Notes: generated from the letters alone by a model not told the origin. A stretch of DNA of 64,000 nucleotides from Pontiellaceae bacterium B1224 (GCA_029432815.1 JAROBA010000005.1:62001-126000), one strand, 5' to 3'; numbered from the stretch's first letter, positions 17,917-27,681 are shown. Numbers and translations: made by a program.

Positions 17917-20240
17917 TATTTTTCCTGCTTCTTTTTTATCCGCAACTGGAAGTATCGGTTTGTTGAATCGCCCAACGGCAACGTTGACTCCACCTGCTGC
18001 ACAGAGCCGTCTGTGCTGAGAATATCTTCGAGAACCCCTAGTGTTGACCAGCTATTGGACATCAGATTATCCGACCATACCATCTCAAAATCGTATTCGT
18101 TCGTTGCACTGAGGTTCCGTGGGTAGCTCAGCATGGCATCGGTCGGATCTATCGTAAACACAACCGGATCGGCGTTCGACACCGTTGGCAAAGTCGCCAA
18201 ACCAAATTCCAGCAAGTTCGCGAAACCATCACCGTCATAATCAGCATCATCCGCCATATCCCCTGTTACATTCGTTGTGCCGAAGTGCTCCGCACGCCAA
18301 ACTTCCATCTCGGAGAATTCAAGGCCGTTCTGTCCGGTCACTACCAAAGAGTAATGCTGCTCATTATCCGTTAGCGAACCTACGTAATCAACGCTGACCG
18401 TATACTCACCTGCGACCGGCGAGGAAAGGTACACCTGCTCAACATTGTCGACATCGTTCACGCCAGTAATAGCTTTATCATCTATCGAAGCGATACTCCA
18501 ATCCCCCACATGCGGCATCACATAAGGATAATGCGTTCCATCGGGGCCGACAACACTCAGATTGAGATCGTTAACGAGTGCTTTCTCCCGGCTATCGTGC
18601 TCATCTATTTCGGATCGAGGCGGATCGGTCCAACATAGCGTTACACGTAATGCAGTAGAGCCATCCCAACCAAAAGTGTGTGTGCGGGAGGTAATCGTGG
18701 TATCGACTAAAGATTCCAACAGGGTTCCCCCACCCTGATTATCGGCATGGGCCTTAATCACATCGGCCGCCGCTTGAGTATTCATAATTCCCCAACCGTA
18801 TTTGTAATCCGGCCCGGCAATCCAACGGTCATCCGCCGTATGAATAATCAATGCCTTCAGGGTACTTGCACGCATAGCCTGCCCGGGGAAACGCGAAGTG
18901 TAGTAGTCAATTAACAAAGCGGCCGAGCCACAAACGTTGGGAGAAGACATGCTCGTTCCGGAGTAAGACGCGGTCGCCGTATCGCTGTTATCGATGCACG
19001 ATCTTAACCCCGATCCGTTTCCGTAGACATCCGGTTTGATGCGTCCATCATCCACAGGACCTCGTGAACTATTGAGATCTGCGGTCGCTTTGCTCGCATC
19101 CCGAATGCCATTGCTAATTCCTTCATCGGCCCAACCTACTGAAATGACATTCTTCGCCAGCGACTTTCCCTCCATATTGTCCCAGCCGTCTTTGTAGTAG
19201 CGATTACCCATCGGATGCTTTGTCGAATCGTAGATGTAGTCTTTCCACTTATACGACCATGTATCCCCGTTACTCGGGGCTACTGTTCGGCTGTTTCCGG
19301 CAGAAACAAAAATCAGATAGTACGGTAAATTATAGGCAATGCCATCCCACTCTTCAGTGCTGTTGTCATAGCGGCCGAAGTCGTCCACATAATCATTCGA
19401 CGGATCGCCATCGTCGCTGAATGTGCCGGAATAAGACCAGTCGTTCGTGCCATTATTAGAACCCTGATATTTCCACCCCTTTGTGCTTCCATAGGAATGG
19501 TTGGAAAGATAGAGATTGGTGGAGTTTGGCTCGAAAGCGCCGTAGGCCATCATTTCTGCCTCATCGCTGGTTGAGCTGAATGCCGAAATATGCGCCCCCG
19601 GTGCCATGCCCAGCGTGGCCGCATTGACTCCCCGGGAAACCAGTGTGCCGGCTGTATGGGTCGCGTGATCAGACGTCGAGGTAGAACCGTCCATGACCGT
19701 AACATGCCCGGTCAATTCCTGATGCGTAACGCGCGGAATACCGCCCGCCTCCCACAGCCCGATAGTGACACTTGATCCATTAACGCCCAAATAGGTTGGG
19801 TTGGAGCGCACTTCATCTGCGGCCGTTGTCATCGCCGCATCGACATTCATGGTTTCTTCATAGACCGGGAAACCGTCGTCATCAAAATCGACCAACCGAA
19901 AACGGCCTCCGTTGGGTTTGTCGCCCTCTAACTCTAATCCAAGAGCCTTCGCTCTCCGTCTAACCGCAGCCTCGTGTGCATCGTTCATTTCCTTCAATTG
20001 ACGCACCACATCTGCCCGGGTCTGTTTGTCCTTCAAATTATGCCGCTTCGACAAAATATCTTTGCGCTTCCTTCGCGCATCAGACATCGATTTTCGATCC
20101 CGTTCAGACATGGCCTTGGTGTAGCCATTCGTGATGCCGCCCTTTATTACCACATTAGTGGAGACCGAAGCATCGGACTCTAAACCTTCAGCAACAGTAA
20201 CTGAAACCACGGCAAAAAATGCTACACATAATTTTTTCAT
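17916..20240 (-). CDS. Exported S8 subtilase-type serine protease with TSP3-type tail
   Basis: 774 residues with a signal peptide. A basic, charged stretch (~40-100) precedes the peptidase domain (~135-500). The Ser block is clear (TASYSGTSMSSPNVCG, ~427) and the His block reads DHATHTAGTLVSRG (~193). The first-triad position, normally Asp in a VWDGG-like sequence in this subgroup, reads GLWEAGGIPRVTHQEL (~163), Glu for Asp; the codon is GAG. A C-terminal sandwich follows (~520-650), then DADYDGDGFANLLEFGL and a tail ending RYFQLRI. Either the enzyme tolerates Glu or it is impaired. Placing a protease inside a polysaccharide operon suggests processing of partner proteins or of glycoprotein substrate. 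It starts 115 bp after the GNAT gene. Confidence 0.85.
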   Translation of the reverse strand: MKKLCVAFFAVVSVTVAEGLESDASVSTNVVIKGGITNGYTKAMSERDRKSMSDARRKRKDILSKRHNLKDKQTRADVVRQLKEMNDAHEAAVRRRAKALGLELEGDKPNGGRFRLVDFDDDGFPVYEETMNVDAAMTTAADEVRSNPTYLGVNGSSVTIGLWEAGGIPRVTHQELTGHVTVMDGSTSTSDHATHTAGTLVSRGVNAATLGMAPGAHISAFSSTSDEAEMMAYGAFEPNSTNLYLSNHSYGSTKGWKYQGSNNGTNDWSYSGTFSDDGDPSNDYVDDFGRYDNSTEEWDGIAYNLPYYLIFVSAGNSRTVAPSNGDTWSYKWKDYIYDSTKHPMGNRYYKDGWDNMEGKSLAKNVISVGWADEGISNGIRDASKATADLNSSRGPVDDGRIKPDVYGNGSGLRSCIDNSDTATASYSGTSMSSPNVCGSAALLIDYYTSRFPGQAMRASTLKALIIHTADDRWIAGPDYKYGWGIMNTQAAADVIKAHADNQGGGTLLESLVDTTITSRTHTFGWDGSTALRVTLCWTDPPRSEIDEHDSREKALVNDLNLSVVGPDGTHYPYVMPHVGDWSIASIDDKAITGVNDVDNVEQVYLSSPVAGEYTVSVDYVGSLTDNEQHYSLVVTGQNGLEFSEMEVWRAEHFGTTNVTGDMADDADYDGDGFANLLEFGLATLPTVSNADPVVFTIDPTDAMLSYPRNLSATNEYDFEMVWSDNLMSNSWSTLGVLEDILSTDGSVQQVESTLPLGDSTNRYFQLRIKKKQEK

Positions 20241-20355
20241 GTTAATTCCATTCCCTATTCAAATTAGAAAGACAACTACGCATGCATAACGCAACCAGCC
20301 CCGGTTTCCAGAAGAAAAAGAAACATCCCGTATAGCAAATTGTCCACGTTTTCCG

Positions 20356-20808
20356 TCAGGAAAGATGTTTCTGCATGCTGAAGTGCGGGAGCGTCACTTC
20401 AAAAAATCGGTCACCCTCTTTCGAGTATCCCAGCTTTTCATAGAACAACACCGCGCTTTCGCGGGCGTGCAGCACGATTTCATGGCATCCGAGTTCATGT
20501 GTAAATATTTCCAGATACTTCACCAACGTGCGCCCGATTCCCTGCCTTTGCCATTTCTCCGAAACAGCAAGCTGACGCATCCGGATCTTCTTTCCCTGCG
20601 AAGGAGATAACATGACACAGGCTAAAAGTGCGTCGCCGCTCCAGCACGTTAAATGAAACGACCACCGCTCCGCCAGCAATTCATCCTCGGTAAACTCAAG
20701 GCCCAGCGGCTCACGAAGAATTTTCTTTCGCAAAGCAATGGTCTGCACGTATTCCGCAGAACCGTACGTGATCTCTCTGCAGTCCATCTTAATTAAAGAT
20801 TCCATCAA
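20356..20808 (-). CDS. GNAT family N-acetyltransferase
   Basis: 150 residues, cytoplasmic. The acetyl-CoA binding motif A is plain: RQLAVSEKWQRQGIGRTLV (~78-96), with the QRQGIG loop. Motif B follows in ESAVLFYEKLGYSKEGDRF (~118-136). This is the usual length for a single-domain GNAT. The substrate is unknown. It starts 16 bp after the esterase gene and so appears to be part of the run; a second ATG at 20787 (MDCREITYG) is an alternative start. A GNAT in a polysaccharide operon is uncommon; it may acetylate an amino sugar or a small molecule, or be a passenger. Confidence 0.88.
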   Translation of the reverse strand: MMESLIKMDCREITYGSAEYVQTIALRKKILREPLGLEFTEDELLAERWSFHLTCWSGDALLACVMLSPSQGKKIRMRQLAVSEKWQRQGIGRTLVKYLEIFTHELGCHEIVLHARESAVLFYEKLGYSKEGDRFFEVTLPHFSMQKHLS

Positions 20809-20824
20809 GACTGCCGCCGATGTT

Positions 20825-21613
20825 TCATTTCCGGGTCATCTGTTTCTGCAATTCAATCATCTTTTGTGCATAGCGCGTTCCGAGTTTCCGGGCCGCCGTT
20901 GCACTGAAGTGTGTCAGGTCGCCTTTGTCTGTTAATCCCTCGGAGGAAACAAATCCGCAATACGGTACGGTGTTGGCCACCTGCTGCTGAGCGGCATTCA
21001 CCTTGGCCCGGCCTTCGGACCACGGCCGACCTTCAAACTGCCCCAGCTGACCAATCACAAATGGAATATCCTGCGACCCGCATGCGGCCCGCACCCGTTC
21101 GATCAGTTCCGTCAGTGCAGCGGCATAGGTTCCCTGTTCCCCCATCTTTCCATCGGCTTCGCCCTGATGCCACAGGATTCCTTTCACCTCGCCGTGCTGC
21201 ATTGCAATCTTCAGGCGTGCCAGCATATCGTCGTAGGGATGGGTCTTGGTCTTAGAATCCTCCGCTTCCGGCTTCCATTTCCGGATCGAGGTTCCGCCGA
21301 CCGCGCAGGGAATCAGACCGATTTTTGCCGATGAATCTGCTTCGGCCATGATGATCCCGAACGTACGGCCCGGTCCCACACCGGCTATCTTTTTATCGAA
21401 ATGAATCGGGTCTACTGCGGCGACCCATTCATTGGTCTTATTCAGGGTAAAGACGCGCTTAAGTTCTTTCTGGTCATCCGGTTCAACGATTCCGCGCCCG
21501 GCCATATTCGATTGACCGATCAGCAGATAGAGATCCATTTTTTTCTCAGCCGCATCCGTAGACAAAAATGCGCAACCCAACAGCAATGCAATTATGATTC
21601 GTTTCACTTTCAT
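20825..21613 (-). CDS. Exported sialate O-acetylesterase-like (SASA) carbohydrate esterase
   Basis: About 262 residues from the ATG at 21611-21613, which overlaps the GH2 stop codon as ATGA; an upstream in-frame ATG at 21634 is less likely. Signal peptide to ~22 (ending STDA). Catalytic signatures of the SASA/CE6 group: LLIGQSNMAGRG with the nucleophile Ser (~35), GLIPCAVGGTSIRKW (~100), ILWHQGEADG (~147) and the closing DLTHFSATAARKLG with the His (~237). Expected to remove O-acetyl groups from sugars, opening the polymer to the GH2 and GH3 enzymes. A closely similar esterase domain is fused to anchoring modules at 58467-60137. Confidence 0.88.
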   Translation of the reverse strand: MKVKRIIIALLLGCAFLSTDAAEKKMDLYLLIGQSNMAGRGIVEPDDQKELKRVFTLNKTNEWVAAVDPIHFDKKIAGVGPGRTFGIIMAEADSSAKIGLIPCAVGGTSIRKWKPEAEDSKTKTHPYDDMLARLKIAMQHGEVKGILWHQGEADGKMGEQGTYAAALTELIERVRAACGSQDIPFVIGQLGQFEGRPWSEGRAKVNAAQQQVANTVPYCGFVSSEGLTDKGDLTHFSATAARKLGTRYAQKMIELQKQMTRK

Positions 21614-23646
21614 TCTTCCAACTCCAATATCCATTCACCGACATCGGACAAACGATTCGCCCCGCTGTTTCCGACCACCTCCACACGATTCGTTCCCGGA
21701 CACAGCTCGACATCCGCCCACCGGGCAATCCGAACGTCATCCGGCGCGCACGTGCCTTGCGATTCGCCATTCACAATCAATTCAATCTCCGGCAGGTTTG
21801 AATAGGCCTTCACCTCAATGTTGGACTCTTTGCGTTCCACCCAGCGTTTTGAAGTCAGATGAATCATCGGCTCCGGATTCCAGTTGGCGCGGTAGTAATA
21901 AAATGCATCTTTTTTGGTCTGACGATCCTGCGACACCAACCCTTTATCATTCACGCCGGGATTTCCGCCTTCGTTCCGGCCATCGCTTGCAAAATCAAAC
22001 ATGGCCCAAACATACGTGCCCCACACACGGGGATGGTCGCGGAGCTGTTTCCAATGGATTTCGTGCGTCAGCGTCTGCCACTCCTCCGGATGAAAATGGC
22101 TGCGCTGATCCGGCGGTTCCAGCTTGGTTTCGGGATGCTGCCACGGATTTCCACCCGCACCATATTCCGAAACTGCCAGCAGTTTGCCGTGCAGGCTGTC
22201 GCTCCGATCTGTCGCAATCGTACCCATATCGTTGATATCGGCGTAGTACCAACCCGGATAAATATTGAAACCGACCCATTCCGTAAGTTGATTGCTTTCC
22301 TTCCGCTTCGTTTCCCAGGTCGCTCCCGAAACAGGCCGCGACGGATCCAGCTTCCGCGCCTGAACGACCAGCTCACCGACCAGCGTTTCGACCGGAGGCG
22401 ACTTCCGCAAATACAACTCGTTATACACGCTCCATGTGATGATCGATGGATGATTGAAATGCTGAAGAATCAATTCGTTCAGCTGCTGTTTCGCGTTGTC
22501 AGAAAAAGCCTCGTTGGCCGTGATCTGATTGACCAGCGGGATTTCTTCCCAGACCAGCAGCCCCTCGTCATCACAAAGCTCAATCACGCTGTCAGCCTGC
22601 TGATAGTGGGCCAGCCGCAGGCAGGTTGCTCCGATGTCGAGAATCATATCGATATCGTTCTGATGATCGGCCTCACTCAAAGCCCAGCCTTTGTCGCGCG
22701 TATCCTGATGCCGATTGACGCCGTGCATGGGATAAACCTCGCCATTCAGCGAAAAGGTGCCGTCGGCATTAACCTTGAACGTCCGGAAGCCGAACCGCTG
22801 TTCCACCGCGTCTACCGCAACATCCTCGCGCAGAACGGTGGCGCGGACCGTGTATTGATACGGATCCTTCCGGCCCTGCCACAGTCGGGGATGGTTCACA
22901 ATCATCGGGACCACGACCGTTGCTGCCCCATCAATGCTACGGGTGCATTCGTCAGTTGCCACGCACTGCCCCTCTGCATCAAACGCCTCAACCCGCACCG
23001 TCACATCCGTCGGCGTTGGCGTATCCACCATCACCTCAACATCCGCCTCTCCCGGCGAATAAATACGCGGTCGAATAAAGACGCCCGGCGAACCGTAATA
23101 AAGAGGCGTGATGCACACCTCGTCCGTAATGAGCAGCGAAACGGGACGATAGATTCCGCCCTGCATTGTAAAGTCCGCACTCAGCGGAGGAATATCGGCA
23201 TTCCAGCTGTTATCCACCCGAACCCGAAGCTCATTTTCCCCTTCTTGAAGATAGGACGTCAGCTCAAATGCAAACGCCGCGAATCCCCCCCGATGCTGCC
23301 CGAGATGCTGCCCGTTGAGATAGACATCGGCCACCAGGAACGCGGCTTCAAAACGAATGAACACGCGGCGGTTTTTCCAATCATTGGAAACATCGAATTC
23401 CCGGGCATACCAGGCGGGACCGCGATAGTAGCCGCTCCTGTATTCCGGATTGGCCTTTCTACCGTTCTGCCCATCCAGCGCATTCCAGCAATGCGGAACA
23501 GCAACTGTTTCCCACGCGTCTGATGCAACATCGGGCGAATCGACATCCTCCTTTATGAAACGCCACTCCCCGTCGAGCGGAACCCACTCACGTGCGGAAG
23601 CGCCCAGCGCACATAACAATCCCAATAAAAAAAAGATCCGGTTCAT
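21610..23646 (-). CDS. GH2 beta-galactosidase-like enzyme
   Basis: 678 residues with a signal peptide (MNRIFFLLGLLCALGASA). N-terminal jelly roll (~20-185, RGPAWYAREFDVSNDWK and GGIYRPVSLLI), immunoglobulin-like domain (~190-300), TIM barrel (~305-570) and a short C-terminal sandwich. NGEVYPMHGVNRHQDTRDKGWAL marks the barrel start as in beta-galactosidases. The acid/base Glu is in WSVYNELYL (~411), the nucleophile in AVSEYGAGG (~492). It probably releases galactose from a desulfated galactan or similar polymer. The exact palindrome at 23375 is read as SNDWK. It is coupled to the esterase by ATGA and starts 5 bp after the sulfatase stop. Confidence 0.92.
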   Translation of the reverse strand: MNRIFFLLGLLCALGASAREWVPLDGEWRFIKEDVDSPDVASDAWETVAVPHCWNALDGQNGRKANPEYRSGYYRGPAWYAREFDVSNDWKNRRVFIRFEAAFLVADVYLNGQHLGQHRGGFAAFAFELTSYLQEGENELRVRVDNSWNADIPPLSADFTMQGGIYRPVSLLITDEVCITPLYYGSPGVFIRPRIYSPGEADVEVMVDTPTPTDVTVRVEAFDAEGQCVATDECTRSIDGAATVVVPMIVNHPRLWQGRKDPYQYTVRATVLREDVAVDAVEQRFGFRTFKVNADGTFSLNGEVYPMHGVNRHQDTRDKGWALSEADHQNDIDMILDIGATCLRLAHYQQADSVIELCDDEGLLVWEEIPLVNQITANEAFSDNAKQQLNELILQHFNHPSIITWSVYNELYLRKSPPVETLVGELVVQARKLDPSRPVSGATWETKRKESNQLTEWVGFNIYPGWYYADINDMGTIATDRSDSLHGKLLAVSEYGAGGNPWQHPETKLEPPDQRSHFHPEEWQTLTHEIHWKQLRDHPRVWGTYVWAMFDFASDGRNEGGNPGVNDKGLVSQDRQTKKDAFYYYRANWNPEPMIHLTSKRWVERKESNIEVKAYSNLPEIELIVNGESQGTCAPDDVRIARWADVELCPGTNRVEVVGNSGANRLSDVGEWILELEE

Positions 23647-23651
23647 AAATC

Positions 23652-25211
23652 CTACTGCAGCCAGTCCGGCACACCCTTTGTTTTAAATTCATCGACGCGC
23701 GTATCATAGCTATCCCGCTTAAAATCAGTGGAGGCATCCGCCGCCGCTTCATTTTTCAGCAGATAGTCGCGGTTCGCTTTGAGGATATCCGCAAATTCCG
23801 GGTTCGCAGCCAAGTTTGTATGTTCACCGGGATCTTTCCGATGATCGTACAATTCCTCGGTTCCATCACGATATCGGATGTAGCGCCAGTCCTTGCTTCG
23901 CACGGTGTGGTTGCCATTGTATCGCGTCGTCACAACGGGAGCACCCCGCATAGCTTTCTCACTTTTTATCATCGGAACGAGGCTCACCCCATCGATCTCC
24001 TGTTCGGGAAGTCCGCACAGTTCAGTTAGGGTCGGGAAAATATCGAGCAGACTCACCGGCTGATCGCGGAGTTCACCCTTTGTGGTCATGCCGGGATAGG
24101 AGAAGAAGAGCGGAACCCGTGTCGATTCCTCCCAGAGGGCCTGTTTGCGCCAATGCCGTTTTTCACCGAGATGCTGACCATGGTCGGACCATAGGACAAT
24201 GATGGTGTTATCGGCATATTTACTTTTATCCAGCGCATCGAGGACCCTGCCAATCTGATCGTCAACGAAAGTGGTACACGCCAGATAGGCACGGACCAGC
24301 TCCGCCCAATACGTCGGACTTAGATCGAGCACTTCTTTATGATCACCCAGCGGCAATGTGCCGTACGCCATGGCTTTTCCATAAAGCGGAATGTCGTTAA
24401 ATTCATCTTCGGGCACCACCGGAATTGTAATTGAATCCAGAGGATAGCGGTCGAAATATTTCTTTGGTGCCGTGTAGGGATTGTGCGGGCGCAAAAAACC
24501 CACTGCCATGAAGAACGGTTTGTCGTGCTTTTCACTCAACTGCTCAATGGCCCAGTTGGCAATCTGTTCGTCGGGCATCCCTTTCTTCGGTATGTCCTTC
24601 TTTTCCAACGCCGCCCAGCAGAGCGTATCGCCCTTCACCCGTCCGCCGTTCGCCTGATAGATCGCGCCGCCGTCCGGCGGGAACGGATTAAAATGGGTGT
24701 TGCGATACCACGCCCCTGATTTATCAAAACCGTAATTGTTCGAAAGGGTTTCATCCCACAACGGATAATCAAAATCCTGCACGCCCTTGTGGTAAACCTT
24801 CCCGGCCGCCATGGTCGTATATCCATTGTCTCTGAACAACGTAGGCAGCGGTTTCCGACCGGCCAACACCTCATCGTACTCCTCCGCACTTTTCGGAATG
24901 CTGTTGACCCATCCCGACGTGGTCGGAGCCAGTCCGCTCAGCAGGGACTGCCGTGATGTCGTGCAGACCGGCGCCGCACAGTGCGCATTCAGGAAATAGA
25001 CGCCCCGTTTCGATAGACGATCCAGATTCGGCGTATACGCCTGTGGATTCCCTTCCAGTACGCCCATCCAGTCGTTCAAATCATCCACGGAAATAAACAA
25101 CACGTTCATTCCTTCGGTCTTATTTTTTGCAGCGGAAACCTGCCCCACTCCACAGCAGGAAAGCACGAGCAACGCGAGAGGCCATGACTTGGTCTGTCTT
25201 AGGATTTTCAT
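23652..25211 (-). CDS. Exported sulfatase, iduronate-2-sulfatase-like, with variant active-site motif
   Basis: About 519 residues from the chosen ATG (MKILRQTKSW, signal peptide to ~28). In-frame ATGs lie further upstream, but the frame before 25220 runs into a terminator hairpin, which favours a downstream start. Metal site VLFISVDDLNDW (~37), C-terminal WSDHGQHLGEKRHWRKQ and a typical DPGEHTNLA ending all fit the type I sulfatase fold. The formylglycine motif, normally C-x-P-x-R, reads CTTSRQSLLSG (~76): the Pro is Thr. Cys and Arg are kept, so activity is possible, but recognition by the formylglycine-generating enzyme may be weak. Role: removal of sulfate esters before glycosidase action. 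Next gene GH2 is 5 bp away. Confidence 0.88.
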   Translation of the reverse strand: MKILRQTKSWPLALLVLSCCGVGQVSAAKNKTEGMNVLFISVDDLNDWMGVLEGNPQAYTPNLDRLSKRGVYFLNAHCAAPVCTTSRQSLLSGLAPTTSGWVNSIPKSAEEYDEVLAGRKPLPTLFRDNGYTTMAAGKVYHKGVQDFDYPLWDETLSNNYGFDKSGAWYRNTHFNPFPPDGGAIYQANGGRVKGDTLCWAALEKKDIPKKGMPDEQIANWAIEQLSEKHDKPFFMAVGFLRPHNPYTAPKKYFDRYPLDSITIPVVPEDEFNDIPLYGKAMAYGTLPLGDHKEVLDLSPTYWAELVRAYLACTTFVDDQIGRVLDALDKSKYADNTIIVLWSDHGQHLGEKRHWRKQALWEESTRVPLFFSYPGMTTKGELRDQPVSLLDIFPTLTELCGLPEQEIDGVSLVPMIKSEKAMRGAPVVTTRYNGNHTVRSKDWRYIRYRDGTEELYDHRKDPGEHTNLAANPEFADILKANRDYLLKNEAAADASTDFKRDSYDTRVDEFKTKGVPDWLQ

Positions 25212-25230
25212 ATTCATCATTCCAATTTTC

Positions 25231-25271
25231 AAAAATACACCCATGCCGTGAGCAGTCCCGGCAATGGGTGT
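25231..25271 (-). terminator. Rho-independent terminator inside the ten-gene run
   Basis: ACACCCAT-GCCG (25237-25248) pairs with CGGC-A-ATGGGTGT (25259-25271), twelve pairs with one bulge. On the minus strand it is followed by ATTTTTG. It lies between the GH3 gene and the second sulfatase and could reduce expression of the downstream half. Confidence 0.65.
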
Positions 25272-25283
25272 TTAACCGTTAGC

Positions 25284-27668
25284 CTATTGAATTGTGAAAC
25301 TGCCGTTCAGCTTGATGCCTTCCGGTGCGGATGACGTGCCGACTCTGACTTCAAACTCACCCGGCTCCACCACCCATTCGTTTTTCCGATTCAGCATTCT
25401 GAGATCACGATCCGGCGTCAGCGTGAACGATACGGTTTTTGTTTCGCCCGGTTCCAGTGGAACCCGCTCGAACCCGCGCAGGATCTGATTGTATGGAGCA
25501 ACAGTGGCCACCACATCCTTGATGTAGAGCTGCACCACTTCATCGCCCGCAACTGTACCGGTATTGGAAACGTCGCAGGTAATCGTGATGGTATCCGAGG
25601 CAAAAGATGTAGCCGGATCTATTTTAAGATTGCTGTATTCGAAGGTCGTGTAGCTTAAGCCGTAACCAAAATAATAGAGCGGATCGACCACGCGGGTGCT
25701 GCCCCAACCATTCGGGCTTTGGGATCTTTCCTGCGGGCCCCAGTTTCCGTTGCGGTGAGGAATGGCCAACGGAATCTGCCCCACTGTCTTCGGGAAGGTG
25801 ATCGGCAGCTTGCCACCGGGATTATATTCACCGAACAGTGATTCTGCCACGGCCTGCCCAACTTTTTCGCCACCATGCCAGCATGCAATAATGCCTGGTA
25901 CATTGCGGTCGATCCAATTGATGGATGCCGCGCGTCCAGACATCAGAACAACCACCACCGGCTTACCGGTCGCCACCATTTCTTTCACCAGCAACAGTTG
26001 ATGCCCGACCAGATCCAACGAGGTACGTGAGCGTGATTCGCCGACCGTGTTGTGATCGTCTCCGACTACAACTACGATAACATCCGCCTGCTGCGCCATT
26101 GCAATGGCGTTATCCAGTTCAGCCTGCTCCTCATCATTTGGCGGCTCCGGAAGGAGGTCAGACATTGGAAATCCTTTATCGCGGAAATCGATCCCTTTGG
26201 TATGCAACACGGTTGCCTGACCTTCCAGCAGTTTTTTGATGCCTGCATAGGGTGTGATCACATCCGACGTTCCCGGTCCGTAGCGGCTGATCATCGGGTC
26301 CGGATCGTCAGCTCCGGGACCAGTGACCAGTACCGTTCCGACTTTTTTCGGATCCAACGGCAGAACCCCATCGTTCTTCAGCAACACCATAGCCTTGCGT
26401 GCAGCTTCCAGGGTTGCAGCTTCATTCTCCGAACTATGGATAATGGACGGCGCCAGAGATGCATCCACAAAAGGCTGATCAAATAATCCCAGTTCAAACT
26501 TCACCCGCAGTACATCGGCCACACGCGAGTTGATTGTTTCTTCCGAGATGCGCCCTTCAGCAACGACTTTACGCAACGGAAGCACAAACTTTTCTGTGGT
26601 TTCGAAATTGGTGCGGACATTCAATCCGGCATTGACGGCCTCGACAATTGAATCCTCGAAGTTTTCCACCACCTCGTGTTGCTTATAGAGTCGGGAAACG
26701 GCACCGCTGTCCGAAACGACATATCCCCGGAAACCATATTGATTGCGAAGCAGCTCAGTCAGGAAATAAGAACTTCCAGAGACTGGAACTCCATCATAGG
26801 TATTGTAGGAACTCATGGTTCCTTTGGGAGCTGTTTCGGTGAAGACCTTCTGGAACGGGTGCAGCAGAATTTCCTGCATGTCGCGGTATGGGACTTGCGG
26901 ATCCGTTCTGGCTTGTCCGTCACGCCCGCCACTCGGTGTGCTATAGGCTGCGAAATGTTTCGGAGTCGATGCAACGCCCTGCGACTGTAAACCGAGCACC
27001 TGCTGTTTGCCCAGTTCTCCAACGAGGAACGGCGACTCGCCGTAGCATTCAACGGTACGGCCCCAGCGCGGATCACGAACCGTGTCGAGGATCGGTGAAT
27101 AGATATTGGAATAGCCCAGAGCTCTACCCTCCTTGCCGGTAATCTCGCCGATACGGCGTACGAGATTTTTGTCAAATGTGGCACCGATGCCAAGCTGACT
27201 CGGAAAATTACTGGCCCGCCAATGGGCCAATCCACGAATACCCTCATTGGTAAAGTCTACCGGAATACCTAAACGGGTTTCTTCAATGAACCAGGTCTGG
27301 ATTTCATTGAGCAATTCACCGTGCTCGACCCAGCCGGTCAATTCGTTGGCCCCCCGAACGCCATTGCAATGTTCGTCGATGTTGGCGATGCCGTCTTTCC
27401 AAACTCTGGATTTCCATTTATCTGAAGGACGGATCTGTTTCAGGATTCGTTTGTAGCCATAGATGGTTCCCATCTGGCTGGTCTTTTCATCCATATTCAT
27501 GCGGGACAGGAGGTCCGCGACTCTTTCGTCGACCGTCAGGGCCGGGTTTTCATACGGATCCATTTTCCCGTTTTTATTCCGATCGATCCATCCGTCGTTA
27601 TAGATTCCCGCAGCTCCGGCCGACACAGCCGCGGCCCCGAATATTGTGCACACCAAGATTTTATTCAT
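25284..27668 (-). CDS. GH3 beta-glycosidase (beta-glucosidase/xylosidase type)
   Basis: 794 residues with a signal peptide (ending VSAGA). An EF-hand-like DRNKNGKMDPYENP follows, as in some exported GH3. Barrel domain ~45-390: RDPRWGRTVECYGE, the KHF motif in STPKHFAAYSTPSGG, and the nucleophile Asp in YVVSDSGAVSRLY (~318). The second (alpha/beta) domain has VLLKNDGVLPLDPKK and VVVGDDHNTVGESRSR. A C-terminal fibronectin-like domain ends the protein (SLEPGETKTVSFTL-type pattern). Likely role: trimming beta-linked sugars from oligosaccharides in the periplasm. It follows the other GH3 by 13 bp; the two are distant paralogues, not a recent duplication. The exact palindrome at 26774 is read as VPVSGS. 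Confidence 0.93.
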   Translation of the reverse strand: MNKILVCTIFGAAAVSAGAAGIYNDGWIDRNKNGKMDPYENPALTVDERVADLLSRMNMDEKTSQMGTIYGYKRILKQIRPSDKWKSRVWKDGIANIDEHCNGVRGANELTGWVEHGELLNEIQTWFIEETRLGIPVDFTNEGIRGLAHWRASNFPSQLGIGATFDKNLVRRIGEITGKEGRALGYSNIYSPILDTVRDPRWGRTVECYGESPFLVGELGKQQVLGLQSQGVASTPKHFAAYSTPSGGRDGQARTDPQVPYRDMQEILLHPFQKVFTETAPKGTMSSYNTYDGVPVSGSSYFLTELLRNQYGFRGYVVSDSGAVSRLYKQHEVVENFEDSIVEAVNAGLNVRTNFETTEKFVLPLRKVVAEGRISEETINSRVADVLRVKFELGLFDQPFVDASLAPSIIHSSENEAATLEAARKAMVLLKNDGVLPLDPKKVGTVLVTGPGADDPDPMISRYGPGTSDVITPYAGIKKLLEGQATVLHTKGIDFRDKGFPMSDLLPEPPNDEEQAELDNAIAMAQQADVIVVVVGDDHNTVGESRSRTSLDLVGHQLLLVKEMVATGKPVVVVLMSGRAASINWIDRNVPGIIACWHGGEKVGQAVAESLFGEYNPGGKLPITFPKTVGQIPLAIPHRNGNWGPQERSQSPNGWGSTRVVDPLYYFGYGLSYTTFEYSNLKIDPATSFASDTITITCDVSNTGTVAGDEVVQLYIKDVVATVAPYNQILRGFERVPLEPGETKTVSFTLTPDRDLRMLNRKNEWVVEPGEFEVRVGTSSAPEGIKLNGSFTIQ

Positions 27669-27681
27669 CTACTGCTCCCTG

